A stretch of DNA of 64,000 nucleotides from Stutzerimonas stutzeri KOS6 (GTDB lineage Bacteria; Pseudomonadota; Gammaproteobacteria; Pseudomonadales; Pseudomonadaceae). The stretch spans positions 66,220 to 130,219 of the forward strand of contig NZ_KK020677.1 of assembly GCF_000307775.2 (NCBI RefSeq), given 5' to 3'. Under the pieces are notes generated by a model that was not told the origin of the DNA, did no database searches, and worked only from the letters and a program-made list of their open reading frames with translations. Made by a program: the position numbers and the translations under genes. How positions within the stretch are numbered: position 1 is the first letter of the stretch; each line of letters starts with the position of its first letter. This document shows, in pieces, positions 8,500-17,866 of the stretch.

Positions 8500-11400
8500 C
8501 TACACCATGCCGCCGACGATCCGCAGCGCACTCTGGCCGTTGCCCTGGCGCTGCACCTGGATCTGCACCGGGATGCGCTCGTGCATTTCCGCCACATGAC
8601 TGATCACCGCCACCTTGCGGCCCTGGGCCTGCAGCGAATCCAGCGCGTCCATGGCGATCTGCAGCGACTCGGGGTCGAGGCTGCCGAAGCCCTCGTCGAT
8701 GAACAGCGACTCGATCTTCAGCTTGCTCGACGCCATCGAGGCCAGGCCCAGCGCCAGCGCCAGCGAGACGAGGAAGGTTTCGCCGCCGGACAGCGAGTGT
8801 ACCGAGCGCAGCTCGTCGCCCATCTCGGTATCCATCACCAGCAGCCCCAGTGGGCTGCCGCCGCGCTTGAGCCGATAGCGCCGGGCCAGCTGGCGCAACT
8901 GCACATTGGCGTGCTGCACCAGCAGGTCGAGGTTGTAGGCCTGGGCGATCTTGCGGAAGGCACCGCCGTCGCTGGAGCCGATCAGCGCGGCGATGCGCCC
9001 CCAGCGCTGGTGCTCGGCCCGCGCGGCATCGATCTGGGCGAGCAACGCCTGGCTCTGGCTGCGACGTTTGTCATCGTCGATCAGCCTGGCGCGGGTTTCA
9101 GCGCAGCGCTGATCGGCTTGCTCGCACTGCTGCAGTTGCCCGGCATGGCGCTGCTGCAGCTGTTCGGCGTCCGGCGTTTCGGCCTGCTGCTGTTCATGTA
9201 TCTTCAGGCGGCTGAGGCAGCCGTCGAGCCGTTCGTGGCAACGGGTCAGGGCTTCGCCGTTCTGCTGCAGGCGCTGGCGCGCCTCGGCGAGCAACGGGTC
9301 ATCCATATGCAGCAGCTGGGCGAGGGTGGCGTCGTCCAGCTGCGGATGGCGGGTGCGCCAGCTCGTAAGCTCGGTCGCCAGCGCGTCGCGTTCCTGCTCC
9401 AGTTCGGTGTGACGCTGGCGGCAGTTCTGCTGCTCGCCGTGCAGGCGCGTCAGCGCCAGCTGGCCCTCGTTGAGCTGCCGGTCGATTTCTGCCTGGCTTT
9501 GGCGGGTGGTCTGGATGGCCATGTCGAGCTGCTGTTGCCAGGTGCTGGCGCTGGTCTGTTCGCCAAGGCTGGTACGCAGCGCCTGCTGGCAGGCCAGCAG
9601 CAGCTTCTCGCGCTCGGCGAGTCGTGTACTGCAGCCCGCCTGTTTCTCCTGGCGATGGTGCTGCTGCAACTGCTCATCGCCAAGGCGCTGATCGCACTGG
9701 CGCAGTTCCTCAGCCAGTTCGGCCTGCTCCTGCAGCTGCTGCAGGCGGGTGGCGATGCTGGCGTCCAGCTGCATGAAGGTCTGCGCGGGGTTGTCGCGCC
9801 AGCGCTGCACCTGCTCGGCCGGCAGCAGTTCGGCGAAGGCTTGCAGCTCTTCGTCAAGCTGGTGGCTATCACGGGCGAGGGCATCGCGCTGGCGGGCGAG
9901 CCGCTGGGTCGCCTCGATACAGGCTTCGCGTGCCGCTTGCCAGGCCTGCTGCAGGGTTTCGCTGCGCTGTTGCAGGGCGAGTAGCTGCTGCTGACGCTGG
10001 CTGGCGCTGCCGATCTGCTCCTTCAGGGTTGCCAGTTGATCCTCCAGCCACTGCGAACGCTGCGCTTCCGGCTGCTGGAGCAGATGGGCGTGGGCAGGCA
10101 GGGTGAGCAGGCGTGGAGCCAGTGCCTGCAATTGAGCGTCGACTTCGCCCTGGCGCTGTTGCGTCTGGCGCAACTGGGTGCTGAGCGCGACGTGGCGATC
10201 ACGCAGCTCCTGCAGACGCTGATCCTGTGCCTGCAGCGCCTGCTGCGCGCGCGCGGCCTCGCTGTCGTCGTGCCGGTCGAGACTGGCGACCAGCGCATCG
10301 GTATGCTGCCAGGGATGTTCATCGCTGCCGCAGACCGGGCAGGGCTCGCCGGGGACCAGCGCCGCGCGCAGCGCCTCGACATTCTCGCTGCGCGCCAGGC
10401 GCTGACGTTCGAGCAGCGCGAGGGTGACCCTGAGCGCCTGCTCGGCGATATCGCGTTCGCTGCGGACCTGTTTGCCCAGCGGCACCAGGCTTTCCAGTTC
10501 GGCCTGCTGGCGGCGGTGGGCATCGGCCAGCTCGCGCTGGCTGGCGGTGAGCGTGAGCTGCTGTGACCAGAGTTGTTGCAGCGTATCGGTTTCGCGCTCG
10601 GCCTGGCGCCATTCGTCGAGTTGGCGATGCAGCCGGGCCAGCTGTTCGGCCAGCCCGACGTCGCTGTCGCGCTCGCCTTGCAGGCTGTCCAGCGCCTCGC
10701 GCGCGAGGCTTTGCCGGGTTTCGGCAGCCTTGGCCTGTGCTTCCAGCGCCGGGAGTTCACTCTGGCCCTGTTGCAGGCGCGCGGCCAGTTGCACGGCCTG
10801 TTGCAGGCGCGGACGGTAACCGCCCCAGGCTGCACAGAGCGGTTGCAGTGTTGCACTCGCTTCGAGTTGCCGCGTCAGTGTGGCGAGCTGGTCGGCGGCG
10901 CGCTGTTGCCGTTCGCCGAGCTGCTTGAGCGTTGCCTCACCGGCGCTGGCCACGGCATCGGCCTGGGCGCTTTCTTCGCGGACCGACGTGAGGTCGGCAT
11001 TCAGATGGCCGAGGCGTTCCTCTTCGCGGCGTGCCTGGGCCAGCCTGGGCTCGGCATCCTGGCGGGCCTGCTCGGCCGCACGCAGGTGGTTGCCGGCTGT
11101 TTCGCATTGGCCCTGCAATTCGTCGAGGCGCTGCTGCAGGGTAGTCGCTTCGCGCTGCAGGCTGTTCAGGCTGGCTGCGGCCTTGCCCAGCAGGGGTTCG
11201 AGTTCCTGCTGACGCAGAAAACGATGGCGCTGCGGCGCGAGCCGTTCGAACAGGTCGAGAATGCGCCTGGCCTCGCTCAGGCTTTCGCGCTCGTCTTCGG
11301 CGTCCTGCAGCTGCTGGCGGGCGGCGTCGCGCTCGTTTTCCAGGCGCTGCAGTTCGCTGAGCCATTGCCGCTGCGCTTCCAGCTCCTTGAGCTGCTGCTG

Positions 11401-12153
11401 CAGCTTCTTCAGTTCGTCGAGCTGGGCCTGATGTTCGCGCTCCAGTACGTCACGCTGCTCGGGCTCCAGCGGCTGCAGGCCGCCGGCCTGCTGTTCCAGG
11501 CGCGAGAGGTCTTCTTTCGCCTGCTTGGCGGCCTCGAAGGCAGCCTGGCCGAGGCGGCTGTAGAGGCCAGTGTCGGTGAGCTTTTCCAGCAGGGTGCCGC
11601 GCTCGTCATCCTTTGCTTTGAGGAAAGCGCTAAATTCACTTTGCGCGAGGAGAACGGCCCTAGTGAACTGGGGCAGGGTCAGGCCCAGGCGCGCTTCCAG
11701 CAGTTCCTTGAACTCGCCCTTCTTGCCGCTGGTCAGCAGCGTACCGCTGTCCAGGTCGGTGAGGCTCTGGCTGCTGGCCTGTAGCTTGCCGTTGATCTTC
11801 TCCTTGGCGCGCCTGACCTCCCAGCGTGCGCGGTAGCGGTGACCGTCGACTCCGATGAAATCCACCTCGGCGAAACCTGCGCCGCAGCCGCGGCGCAGCA
11901 GGTTGCGCTCGTCCGTATTGCCGATCTCGTCGCTGCCGTCGGGGACTTTTCCTTGGGTGGCGACGCCCTCCAGCCGTGGCGTGCTGCCGAACAGAGCCAG
12001 GCACAGGGCGTCGAGAATGGTGCTCTTGCCGGCGCCTGTAGGCCCGGTAATGGCGAACAGGCCGGCGCTGGCCAACGGTTCGGCGGTGAAATCGATGACC
12101 TGCTCGCCGGCCAGCGATGCCAGGTTCTTCAGACGGATGGCGAGGATTTTCAT
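8500..12153 (-). CDS. sbcC: SbcC, ATPase subunit of the SbcCD nuclease
   Basis: 1217 residues. A Rad50-like SMC protein that with SbcD opens and degrades hairpin and protein-blocked DNA ends. Walker A GPTGAGKST lies near residue 37; two long Gln/Arg/Leu-rich coiled coils flank the zinc hook CPVCG near residues 604-608; the ABC signature SLSGGETFLVSLALALGL and Walker B ESLFIDEGFGSLD are near the C-terminus. The ATG overlaps the sbcD stop by 4 bases (ATGA), so translation is coupled. The long plus-strand ORFs opposite are composition shadows of the coiled coils. Confidence 0.97.
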   Translation of the reverse strand: MKILAIRLKNLASLAGEQVIDFTAEPLASAGLFAITGPTGAGKSTILDALCLALFGSTPRLEGVATQGKVPDGSDEIGNTDERNLLRRGCGAGFAEVDFIGVDGHRYRARWEVRRAKEKINGKLQASSQSLTDLDSGTLLTSGKKGEFKELLEARLGLTLPQFTRAVLLAQSEFSAFLKAKDDERGTLLEKLTDTGLYSRLGQAAFEAAKQAKEDLSRLEQQAGGLQPLEPEQRDVLEREHQAQLDELKKLQQQLKELEAQRQWLSELQRLENERDAARQQLQDAEDERESLSEARRILDLFERLAPQRHRFLRQQELEPLLGKAAASLNSLQREATTLQQRLDELQGQCETAGNHLRAAEQARQDAEPRLAQARREEERLGHLNADLTSVREESAQADAVASAGEATLKQLGERQQRAADQLATLTRQLEASATLQPLCAAWGGYRPRLQQAVQLAARLQQGQSELPALEAQAKAAETRQSLAREALDSLQGERDSDVGLAEQLARLHRQLDEWRQAERETDTLQQLWSQQLTLTASQRELADAHRRQQAELESLVPLGKQVRSERDIAEQALRVTLALLERQRLARSENVEALRAALVPGEPCPVCGSDEHPWQHTDALVASLDRHDDSEAARAQQALQAQDQRLQELRDRHVALSTQLRQTQQRQGEVDAQLQALAPRLLTLPAHAHLLQQPEAQRSQWLEDQLATLKEQIGSASQRQQQLLALQQRSETLQQAWQAAREACIEATQRLARQRDALARDSHQLDEELQAFAELLPAEQVQRWRDNPAQTFMQLDASIATRLQQLQEQAELAEELRQCDQRLGDEQLQQHHRQEKQAGCSTRLAEREKLLLACQQALRTSLGEQTSASTWQQQLDMAIQTTRQSQAEIDRQLNEGQLALTRLHGEQQNCRQRHTELEQERDALATELTSWRTRHPQLDDATLAQLLHMDDPLLAEARQRLQQNGEALTRCHERLDGCLSRLKIHEQQQAETPDAEQLQQRHAGQLQQCEQADQRCAETRARLIDDDKRRSQSQALLAQIDAARAEHQRWGRIAALIGSSDGGAFRKIAQAYNLDLLVQHANVQLRQLARRYRLKRGGSPLGLLVMDTEMGDELRSVHSLSGGETFLVSLALALGLASMASSKLKIESLFIDEGFGSLDPESLQIAMDALDSLQAQGRKVAVISHVAEMHERIPVQIQVQRQGNGQSALRIVGGMV

Positions 12154-13385
12154 CGATCGTTCTCCTCACCAGTGAACTCGACCCGCTGCAGCAGCGTGGC
12201 GAAATCCTCCAGCGCCTGTTGATCCGCCGGGTTGCCGTACTGCTCTTCCCAGGCGCGGGCGAACAGCTCCTGCGGGCTGATCTGGTCGAGGCCGAGCAGC
12301 ACCTCCGATTCCGTCTCGCCACGCCGGCCTGCGTATTCGCTGGCGATGCGCACCAGTCGGCAGGCCTTGCCGGTTATCGCGGTTTCGATGCGCTGGCGCA
12401 AGTCCGGCAGCGGTTCGTCGAGCTGTACTCGCACCTCCAGCCAGGGCAGGTTGTCGTCGAACAGGCCGGTGGGTGGCAGTGCCTCCAGCTCGGCGATGAC
12501 TTCGGCCAGCGGCGCACGGCCGATACGGATCATCTCGACTGCGCGCGGCACCGGCAGACTGTCGACCTGTTTCAGTTCCTGGCCATCGAGTTCGACCAGC
12601 AGTACCTGATGCGGATAGTTCACCTCGGCGAAGGACAGCGGCAGCGGCGAGCCGCTGTAGCGGATGCGTGCCTGTCCGGCGACCTGCTGCGGCTTGTGCA
12701 GATGACCGAGGGCGACATAGGCGACGGACTCGGGAAACAGGCTGGCCGGCAGCGCCTCGGCATTACCGATGACAATGTTGCGCTCGGATTCCTCCGACAC
12801 CGCGCCACCGGCCATGTGCGCGTGGCTCATGGCGAGCAGCGCCTGGCCTGGCTGGCGCACGGCCTCGGCGGCGGCGATCAGCCGCTCGTGGACCTGGCGG
12901 ATACCGCCCATATAGTCGTCGCCCAGTTCCATTCCGGTGACTTCGGCCGGGCGCAGGAAGGGCAGGGTCAGGCACCAGGCGGCGGCGTTGCCTTCGGCGT
13001 CATGCAGCGGCACCAGCAGCCGCTGGTGGTCCAGCTGGCCGTCGGCAACCCAGCTGATGCGGCCGACGGCATGGGCGTTGAGGCGCTTCATCAGCGGTGC
13101 CGGCAGTTCGATGCGTCCGCCCGAGTCGTGGTTGCCGGCGATCATCACGATGTCCAGCCGGGGCAGTTTTTCGTGGGCGCGGACGATGAAGTCGTAAAGG
13201 CGTTCCTGGGCCTTGAGCGGCGGGTTCACGGTGTCGAAGACGTCACCGGCGATAAGCAGGGCGTCGGCGCGCTGGGCGACCAGCTGGTCGAGCAGCCAGG
13301 CGAGGAAGGCGGCGTGTTCGTGGTCGCGGTCCTGGCCGTGGAGGGTCTGGCCAAGGTGCCAGTCGGAGGTGTGGATCAGGCGCAT
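12150..13385 (-). CDS. sbcD: SbcD, nuclease subunit of SbcCD
   Basis: 411 residues. Mre11-type metallophosphoesterase: IHTSDWHLGQ at residues 3-12, GDVFDTVNPP near 47, GNHDSGGR near 83 and, further on, SHAHMAGG and ALGHLHKPQ supply the two-metal site. It provides endonuclease and 3'-5' exonuclease activity to the SbcCD complex. First gene of the minus-strand sbcD-sbcC operon. The ~290 bases upstream contain REP elements rather than another gene. Confidence 0.96.
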   Translation of the reverse strand: MRLIHTSDWHLGQTLHGQDRDHEHAAFLAWLLDQLVAQRADALLIAGDVFDTVNPPLKAQERLYDFIVRAHEKLPRLDIVMIAGNHDSGGRIELPAPLMKRLNAHAVGRISWVADGQLDHQRLLVPLHDAEGNAAAWCLTLPFLRPAEVTGMELGDDYMGGIRQVHERLIAAAEAVRQPGQALLAMSHAHMAGGAVSEESERNIVIGNAEALPASLFPESVAYVALGHLHKPQQVAGQARIRYSGSPLPLSFAEVNYPHQVLLVELDGQELKQVDSLPVPRAVEMIRIGRAPLAEVIAELEALPPTGLFDDNLPWLEVRVQLDEPLPDLRQRIETAITGKACRLVRIASEYAGRRGETESEVLLGLDQISPQELFARAWEEQYGNPADQQALEDFATLLQRVEFTGEENDR

Positions 13386-13460
13386 GGACTCAGGCTCTTT
13401 GTTTGCGGGCGCAGGGGTAAATCGCTGTGGGGTTGGGCAACTGCGTCGGGTGTACCGCTT

Positions 13461-13669
13461 GTGGGAGCAGACTTGACCGCGGAGCTGGTTGATTTTCGAG
13501 TTTGCAGGTGGCCGCTGCTTGTCGTGCAGGTTTCGCCCAGCAGGGCGAAACCTGAGCTAAATGCCGAGGAAAGCGCGGCGCACCCATCGTGAGCTCCGTG
13601 CCCGCTCTCTTCGCGGTCAAGACCGTTCCCACGCGGGTGCAGCGGCCATTCGCGGTCAAGACCACCTCC
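13461..13669. repeat. Cluster of three REP-type elements
   Basis: GTGGGAGCAGACTTGACCGC at 13461-13480 (plus orientation), TTCGCGGTCAAGACCGTTCC at 13610-13629 and ATTCGCGGTCAAGACCACC from 13648 (both minus orientation). The shared core is a GTGGGA head plus CTTGACCGCG. Opposed copies make a BIME-like arrangement between the sbcD start and the 3' end of the WYL gene. Such elements are common in pseudomonad intergenic DNA. Confidence 0.75.
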
Positions 13670-13677
13670 ACACCCCC

Positions 13678-14550
13678 TCACGAGTACAGCCACCCCTTCA
13701 ACGCCTGCAGGTTCCCCACCTGCAACTGCTGCGCCGCCGCATTGGCCTGCACGGTATTCGGGTCGATGCCGAACCGCTGCAGCACGTACTGCACCAGCGC
13801 GCCACGGGTCTCGACTGGCAGCTGGCCGTCGACCATGCCGAAGTCCACCTCGATGATCGCCTTCTGCGCCGGGCTCAGTCGTGCATCCGGCTCGATCAGT
13901 ACGGTAACCGCGGCATTCCACGCGTCGTCCTGCTCGCGGGTGTGCAGGCTGGCGTCCATCAGGTCCGGCTCACCGCGGAAGCGGCTGAGTACGAAGTCGC
14001 GGTACTCGCGGTTCTTCTCGCAATAGGCGCGCACGTGCCAGCGCATGCCGGTATAGACCAGCGTATGCGGCGCCATCACGCGGATCTCCACCTCCGGGTT
14101 GGCCAGCGAGACGTACTCGCTTTCCAGGCGCAGCCCCTCGCGGCAGGCCTGCAGGAGCGGGCGCAGCACTTCGGGGCGGATGCTGCGGTCCGGCACTTGC
14201 AGCACTTCGGTGTGGGCGTAGGCCAGCGCCAGGCCCTCGATGTGCGGGGCGCGGACACGGTTCTGGTCGAGCAGGTGCAGATAGGCGCTGGCGCTGCCGT
14301 CGATGAACAGCGGCTGGAATGCCCTGGTCGGCTTGTAGCCCTTCAGGTGGCGGTCATAGGTCAGGTTCTTCGGCGCATGCTCGTTGAGGTAGGTATTGAT
14401 ATCCTTCGACGCTTGCTGGCGGCTGATGCCGAAACTTTGCATCAAGTGACCGGTGGTCAGGCGGCCCTCCCACCAGGCGATGGTTTCGATCAGGCGGTAG
14501 CGCAGTGCCAGGTCCCAGCGTATCTGGCTGATCGATTGCTTGCGTTTCAT
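13678..14550 (-). CDS. WYL-domain transcriptional regulator (BrxR/CapW-like)
   Basis: 290 residues. The N-terminal winged helix-turn-helix (residues ~10-60, SQIRWDLALRYRLIETIAWWEGRLTT and SFGISRQQASKDINTYL) is followed by a WYL-type ligand domain (residues ~120-200) with APHTLVYTGMRWHVRAYC and EYRDFVLSRF, then a C-terminal WCX-like part. This layout is that of BrxR/CapW repressors of phage-defence operons, which respond to nucleic-acid ligands. No defence gene adjoins it: REP elements lie downstream and a small unknown gene lies divergently upstream. Its target here is unknown; it may be a lone or housekeeping relative. Confidence 0.8.
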   Translation of the reverse strand: MKRKQSISQIRWDLALRYRLIETIAWWEGRLTTGHLMQSFGISRQQASKDINTYLNEHAPKNLTYDRHLKGYKPTRAFQPLFIDGSASAYLHLLDQNRVRAPHIEGLALAYAHTEVLQVPDRSIRPEVLRPLLQACREGLRLESEYVSLANPEVEIRVMAPHTLVYTGMRWHVRAYCEKNREYRDFVLSRFRGEPDLMDASLHTREQDDAWNAAVTVLIEPDARLSPAQKAIIEVDFGMVDGQLPVETRGALVQYVLQRFGIDPNTVQANAAAQQLQVGNLQALKGWLYS

Positions 14551-14871
14551 CAGGGTGCACCTGTGCGCAGGAGCTGCATGACTATGTCGAGCACATCGAC
14601 GTGTCGTGCAACGCTACATATGTTCCCGCTGTGATACAACTCGTGCGACGCGATGGCGGATCGACATCGACCTGGGGGCAATGCCCAGCCGATAGGCGCT
14701 GGCGGGGCAAATGACGATGTTGCGCTTTGCCTGGTTGGCGTACGCCAGGGACGACCCTGGATGACGGGTGTTTTTCACGCTTTGCCGAGCGGTGCATGGT
14801 TCCCGATGGACGGCTGGAATCTACGAGCGATGGGCCGGGTCCCTTGTTTCAGACCATCACTAGAGCTGCCC
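14551..14871. other. Divergent intergenic region upstream of the WYL regulator
   Basis: 321 bases between two divergent starts. It holds small inverted repeats, such as CGAC-GT-GTCG at 14599-14608 and CCAGGG-ACGA-CCCTGG near 14750, but no clear promoter or gene. Plus-strand frames reach back into it from the next gene without coding character. Confidence 0.4.
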
Positions 14872-15087
14872 ATGAAGACTCTGTCCCGTTATCTGGCTGA
14901 CACCTTCACCTCGCAATACCGCACGCGTGTCGAGCCGCAGGAAGATGGCCGGCTGGTGGTGCATGTCGGCTATCCGATCAATGGCACCCATGCCACGCGG
15001 ATCATGGCCGGCTACCAGGTGCAGAACACGCTGCTCGTGGAAACCATTCTGGAAGACATGCGTAACGAACTGGCCCGCCCGCATTGA
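14872..15087 (+). CDS. Small conserved-looking protein of unknown function
   Basis: 71 residues from the ATG at 14872. The longer reading from 14653 adds unstructured, atypical residues, so the shorter start is preferred although the ribosome site is weak. The protein is soluble and has no signal peptide. The pattern KTLSRYLADTFTSQYRTRV then DGRLVVHVGYPINGTHATRIMAG suggests a compact alpha-beta fold. I do not recognise the family. It ends 6 bases before the 3' end of the convergent sensor-kinase gene. Confidence 0.6.
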   Translation: MKTLSRYLADTFTSQYRTRVEPQEDGRLVVHVGYPINGTHATRIMAGYQVQNTLLVETILEDMRNELARPH

Positions 15088-15093
15088 CGTCGC

Positions 15094-16407
15094 TCAGCGC
15101 GCCGCGGGCAGGTCGATGCTCACGCGCAACCCGCCCAACGGGCTTTCCTCGAGTTTCCACTCGCCACGCCAGGCGCTCAGGATATCGCTGACGATGCCCA
15201 GCCCCAAGCCGTGACCCTCGGCTGTCTCGTCCAGACGGATACCGCGACTGATCACCTTTTCCCGCTGCTGTGGCGCGATACCGGGGCCGTCATCGTCGAC
15301 CCGCAGGGTGAAGCCGTCGCTGCGGCGTTCGATGGTCAGCACGACCTGGTGCTTCGCCCACTTGCAGGCGTTGTCCAGCAGATTGCCCAGCAGCTCCAGC
15401 ATGTCTTCGCGGTCACGCGGCAGGCGGCATCGGGGCGGCGCATGCCAGCTCAGCTCGAGCCCGCTGCGGTGGATCATCGCCAGTGTCTCGAGCAGTGCCG
15501 GCAATTCGGTGTCGCAGTCGAAATGCGCGCCGGGCACGTCGCCGGCCAGGCGTGCACGGCCCAGTTCGCGGCTGATGCGCTGTTGAATCTGGTTCAACTG
15601 TTCGCGCAGGCTCGCCTGCAGTTCCGGGTGGGCGCTCAGCTCGTCGCGCTGGATCAGGCTGCCCAGCACGGCCAGTGGCGTCTTCAGCGCATGGCCGAGA
15701 TTGCCCAGCGCATGTCGTGAGCGTTGCAGGGTCTCGTCGGTATGTGTCAGCAGGCGGTTGATCTGTTCCACCAGCGGCTGCAGTTCCTGCGGCGCCTGCT
15801 GGTCGAGCTGCTGGCGCTGGCCCTGTTGCAGCTGAACGATCTGCTGGCGGGCGCGCTCCAGCGGCCTCAGCGCCAGGCCCATTGCGTAACGCTGCAGCAG
15901 CAAAAGCGCGAGCAGGGCGAAACCGACCAGACCCAGGCCGCTCAGCCGCACTCGGGCGAAACTGTCGAGGATCGGCGTGTAGTCCTGGGCCACGCTGATG
16001 ATGATCGGCTGGCCGTCGCGTTGGTATTCGGCGCGGTAGCCCAGCAGGTGCTGCCCCTGTGGGCCGTCCAGCAACTCGTCGGCCAGCCCCGGCTGTTGCG
16101 GCCATTGCGGGGTCGCGTCCCACAGCGAGCGCGAGCGCCAGGTCCGTCCGGGGAGCTCGATCTTGAAGTAGTGACCGGAGAACGGACGCTGGTAGCGCGG
16201 GTTGAGGCGCTGAAGATCCAGCTTGTCGCCAGACGAGCCTTTGACCACCGCAATCAGCAGCCCCTCGGTTTCCTCTCGCAGATCGGTTTCCAGGCTGCGT
16301 CTTAGACTCGCCTCGAACAGCCAGAGGCTGGTCTGCACCAGCACCAGTGCCACCACCAGCAGGGTCGCGATCAGCGCCAGGCTCAGGCTGCGCTGGATGG
16401 ATTTCAC
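15094..16407 (-). CDS. Sensor histidine kinase, BqsS/CarS-like
   Basis: 437 residues. First membrane span ~8-30, periplasmic domain ~31-153, second span ~155-175, then linker and kinase. Catalytic boxes: H239 in [13 protein letters not shown]-box [16 protein letters not shown]1 VDDDGPGI, G2 GHGLGLGIV. Right after the first span sits R44-E-E-T-E48, an RExxE motif as described for Fe(II) sensing by BqsS of P. aeruginosa (known for that protein; equivalence here is inference). The gene overlaps the response-regulator gene by 4 bases. Other PhoQ/QseC-like sensors remain possible. Confidence 0.85.
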   Translation of the reverse strand: MKSIQRSLSLALIATLLVVALVLVQTSLWLFEASLRRSLETDLREETEGLLIAVVKGSSGDKLDLQRLNPRYQRPFSGHYFKIELPGRTWRSRSLWDATPQWPQQPGLADELLDGPQGQHLLGYRAEYQRDGQPIIISVAQDYTPILDSFARVRLSGLGLVGFALLALLLLQRYAMGLALRPLERARQQIVQLQQGQRQQLDQQAPQELQPLVEQINRLLTHTDETLQRSRHALGNLGHALKTPLAVLGSLIQRDELSAHPELQASLREQLNQIQQRISRELGRARLAGDVPGAHFDCDTELPALLETLAMIHRSGLELSWHAPPRCRLPRDREDMLELLGNLLDNACKWAKHQVVLTIERRSDGFTLRVDDDGPGIAPQQREKVISRGIRLDETAEGHGLGLGIVSDILSAWRGEWKLEESPLGGLRVSIDLPAAR

Positions 16408-17069
16408 GGCTGGTTGCCGAAGCGATAGCCCTGACCGCGGCGGGTTTCGATCAGTTCGCGGCCGAGCTTGCCGCGCAGGCGATTGACATGCACCTCGATG
16501 ACGTTCGAGTCGCGCTCGGTTTCAGCGTCGTACAGATGCTCGGTCAGCTGGGTCTTCGACAGCAACTGCCCCGGATGCAGCATGAAGTAGCGCAGCAGGC
16601 GGAATTCACCGGCGGTAAGCGCTATTTCCTGACCATCCTTGCGGCAGCTCTGGCGCGATTCGTCCAGTTCCAGGCCGCCTGCCTGCAGCAATGGCTGGTT
16701 GGCCAGGCCGTGGGCGCGCCGCAGCAGCGCCTGGATGCGCAGCTGCAATTCTTCGGGGTGAAAGGGTTTGGTCAGGTAGTCATCGGCGCCGGCCTTGAGG
16801 CCGTCGATGCGTTCGGCCCAGGAGCCGCGTGCGGTAAGAATCAGCACCGGTGTGCTGACCCCGGCGGCGCGCCAGGCGCGCAGCACTTCCAGCCCCGGTT
16901 TGCCAGGCAGGCCGAGGTCGAGAATGATCAGGTCGTAGGGCTCGCTGACGCCCTGGTATTCGGCGTCGCGACCATCGGCCAGCCAGTCGGTGGCGTAGCC
17001 GTGACGGCCGAGACCGCTCATCAGTTCGTCGGCCAGGGGAACGTTGTCTTCGACCAGGAGCAGGCGCAT
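16404..17069 (-). CDS. OmpR-family response regulator, BqsR/CarR-like
   Basis: 221 residues. Receiver domain with acidic E7-D8, phospho-acceptor D51 ([10 protein letters not shown]), T79 and K101, followed by a winged-helix DNA-binding domain ([31 protein letters not shown]). Transcribed with the kinase: 4-base overlaps join PepSY gene, regulator and kinase (ATGA both times). Its likely target site is the TTAAG-type tandem repeat at 17744-17759 upstream of the first PepSY gene, matching the BqsR recognition sequence known from P. aeruginosa. Orthology to BqsR is inferred from site, sensor motif and neighbours. Confidence 0.88.
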   Translation of the reverse strand: MRLLLVEDNVPLADELMSGLGRHGYATDWLADGRDAEYQGVSEPYDLIILDLGLPGKPGLEVLRAWRAAGVSTPVLILTARGSWAERIDGLKAGADDYLTKPFHPEELQLRIQALLRRAHGLANQPLLQAGGLELDESRQSCRKDGQEIALTAGEFRLLRYFMLHPGQLLSKTQLTEHLYDAETERDSNVIEVHVNRLRGKLGRELIETRRGQGYRFGNQP

Positions 17070-17374
17070 CAGTCTTCTTCATCCTTGAGCAGGCGCCCGT
17101 CGCGGGCATCCAGTTCCAGTTCGCGGGCGACGCCCTCGGTCGTGAGCAATTCGATTTCGTAAACGTAGATGTCGTCTTCTTCCTCCAGCTCGGCTTCCAG
17201 CAGGCTGGCCCCCGGATAACGTTCCAGGGCGCGCTGCAGCAAGGTTTCCAGCGGCATGATGAGGCCCTCGCGGCGCAGCCGCAGGGCCTCGTCCTGATCC
17301 AGGTCGCGGCTCACCGCCGGGGTGGCGGCAAGCAGCAGGGTCAGTGGAAGCGTTACGAGAAGGGGGGCACGCAT
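17069..17374 (-). CDS. Exported PepSY-domain protein (third-last gene of the sensor operon)
   Basis: 101 residues from the ATG at 17374 (the longer frame to 17443 adds a basic tail ahead of the signal peptide). Signal peptide ~1-22 ([19 protein letters not shown]). The mature protein is one PepSY unit, rich in Glu/Asp, with [20 protein letters not shown] and ending [13 protein letters not shown]. Such acidic periplasmic PepSY proteins accompany metal- or cation-sensing two-component systems. The stop overlaps the regulator start (ATGA). It resembles the next PepSY gene closely enough to be a paralogue. Confidence 0.82.
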   Translation of the reverse strand: MRAPLLVTLPLTLLLAATPAVSRDLDQDEALRLRREGLIMPLETLLQRALERYPGASLLEAELEEEDDIYVYEIELLTTEGVARELELDARDGRLLKDEED

Positions 17375-17382
17375 GGGTGGCC

Positions 17383-17691
17383 TCAGTCGTCCTGATGATC
17401 CTTCAGCACTTCGCCGGTCTTGGCGTCGAGCTCCAGGTCCCATTGCACACCTTTGTCGTCGCGCAATTCAAGCTGGTAGATATAGCGGCCGTATTCTTCT
17501 TCCAGCTCGGACTCTTCGACGGTCGCGCCGGGATGCTTGGCCAGAGCGGCTTCGTTGAGTTTCTCGAACGACTGGATGGTGCCGGCATCACGCAGGCGCA
17601 GCGCTTCGTCCGGCCCGATGTCCTTGGCCAGGGCCAGGTTGGCGCCCAGGGCGAGGGTGGCGGCGGTGAACAGCGTAGTCAGGGTTTTCAT
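17383..17691 (-). CDS. Exported PepSY-domain protein (first gene of the sensor operon)
   Basis: 102 residues from the ATG at 17691; a 12-codon upstream extension is possible but precedes a good signal peptide (residues 1-22, ALGANLALA). The mature part is one acidic PepSY unit: GPDEALRLRDAGTIQSFEKLNEAALAKHPG, then ELEEEYGRYIYQLEL and a D/E-rich end. Paralogue of the gene at 17069, 8 bases downstream. A BqsR-type TTAAG-N6 repeat lies 53-68 bases before the ATG, suggesting that the operon PepSY-PepSY-regulator-kinase is controlled by its own regulator. Confidence 0.83.
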   Translation of the reverse strand: MKTLTTLFTAATLALGANLALAKDIGPDEALRLRDAGTIQSFEKLNEAALAKHPGATVEESELEEEYGRYIYQLELRDDKGVQWDLELDAKTGEVLKDHQDD

Positions 17692-17743
17692 GGTGTTGAT
17701 TTCCTGTGGTTGGTTTCGACGGTTCACAGGTTACGAGGCCCGG

Positions 17744-17759
17744 CTTAAACGAAACTGAA
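17744..17759 (-). promoter_or_regulatory. Candidate BqsR/CarR-type operator
   Basis: Minus strand reads TTCAG-TTTCGT-TTAAG, one mismatch from the tandem TTAAG-N6-TTAAG recognition sequence reported for P. aeruginosa BqsR. It lies 53-68 bases upstream of the first PepSY ATG, a sensible place for an OmpR-type activator, in the divergent interval shared with the CusF-like gene. Confidence 0.55.
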
Positions 17760-17866
17760 TGCGCTGCGCCACGCCGAATGCATCATTCGGGCGAGGGCGG
17801 ACGCCTGTGCGGCGGCTAAGCTTCGCTGCATCGTTCATTCGCAGCCGGTCGAACCGCGGGGATGCC

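Noticed and set aside
8419..9984. 521-residue plus-strand open frame opposite sbcC (and 10573-11784)
   Set aside because: Mirror of the SbcC coiled coils; Leu/Ala/Gln-rich with no motif, and sbcC motifs are unambiguous.
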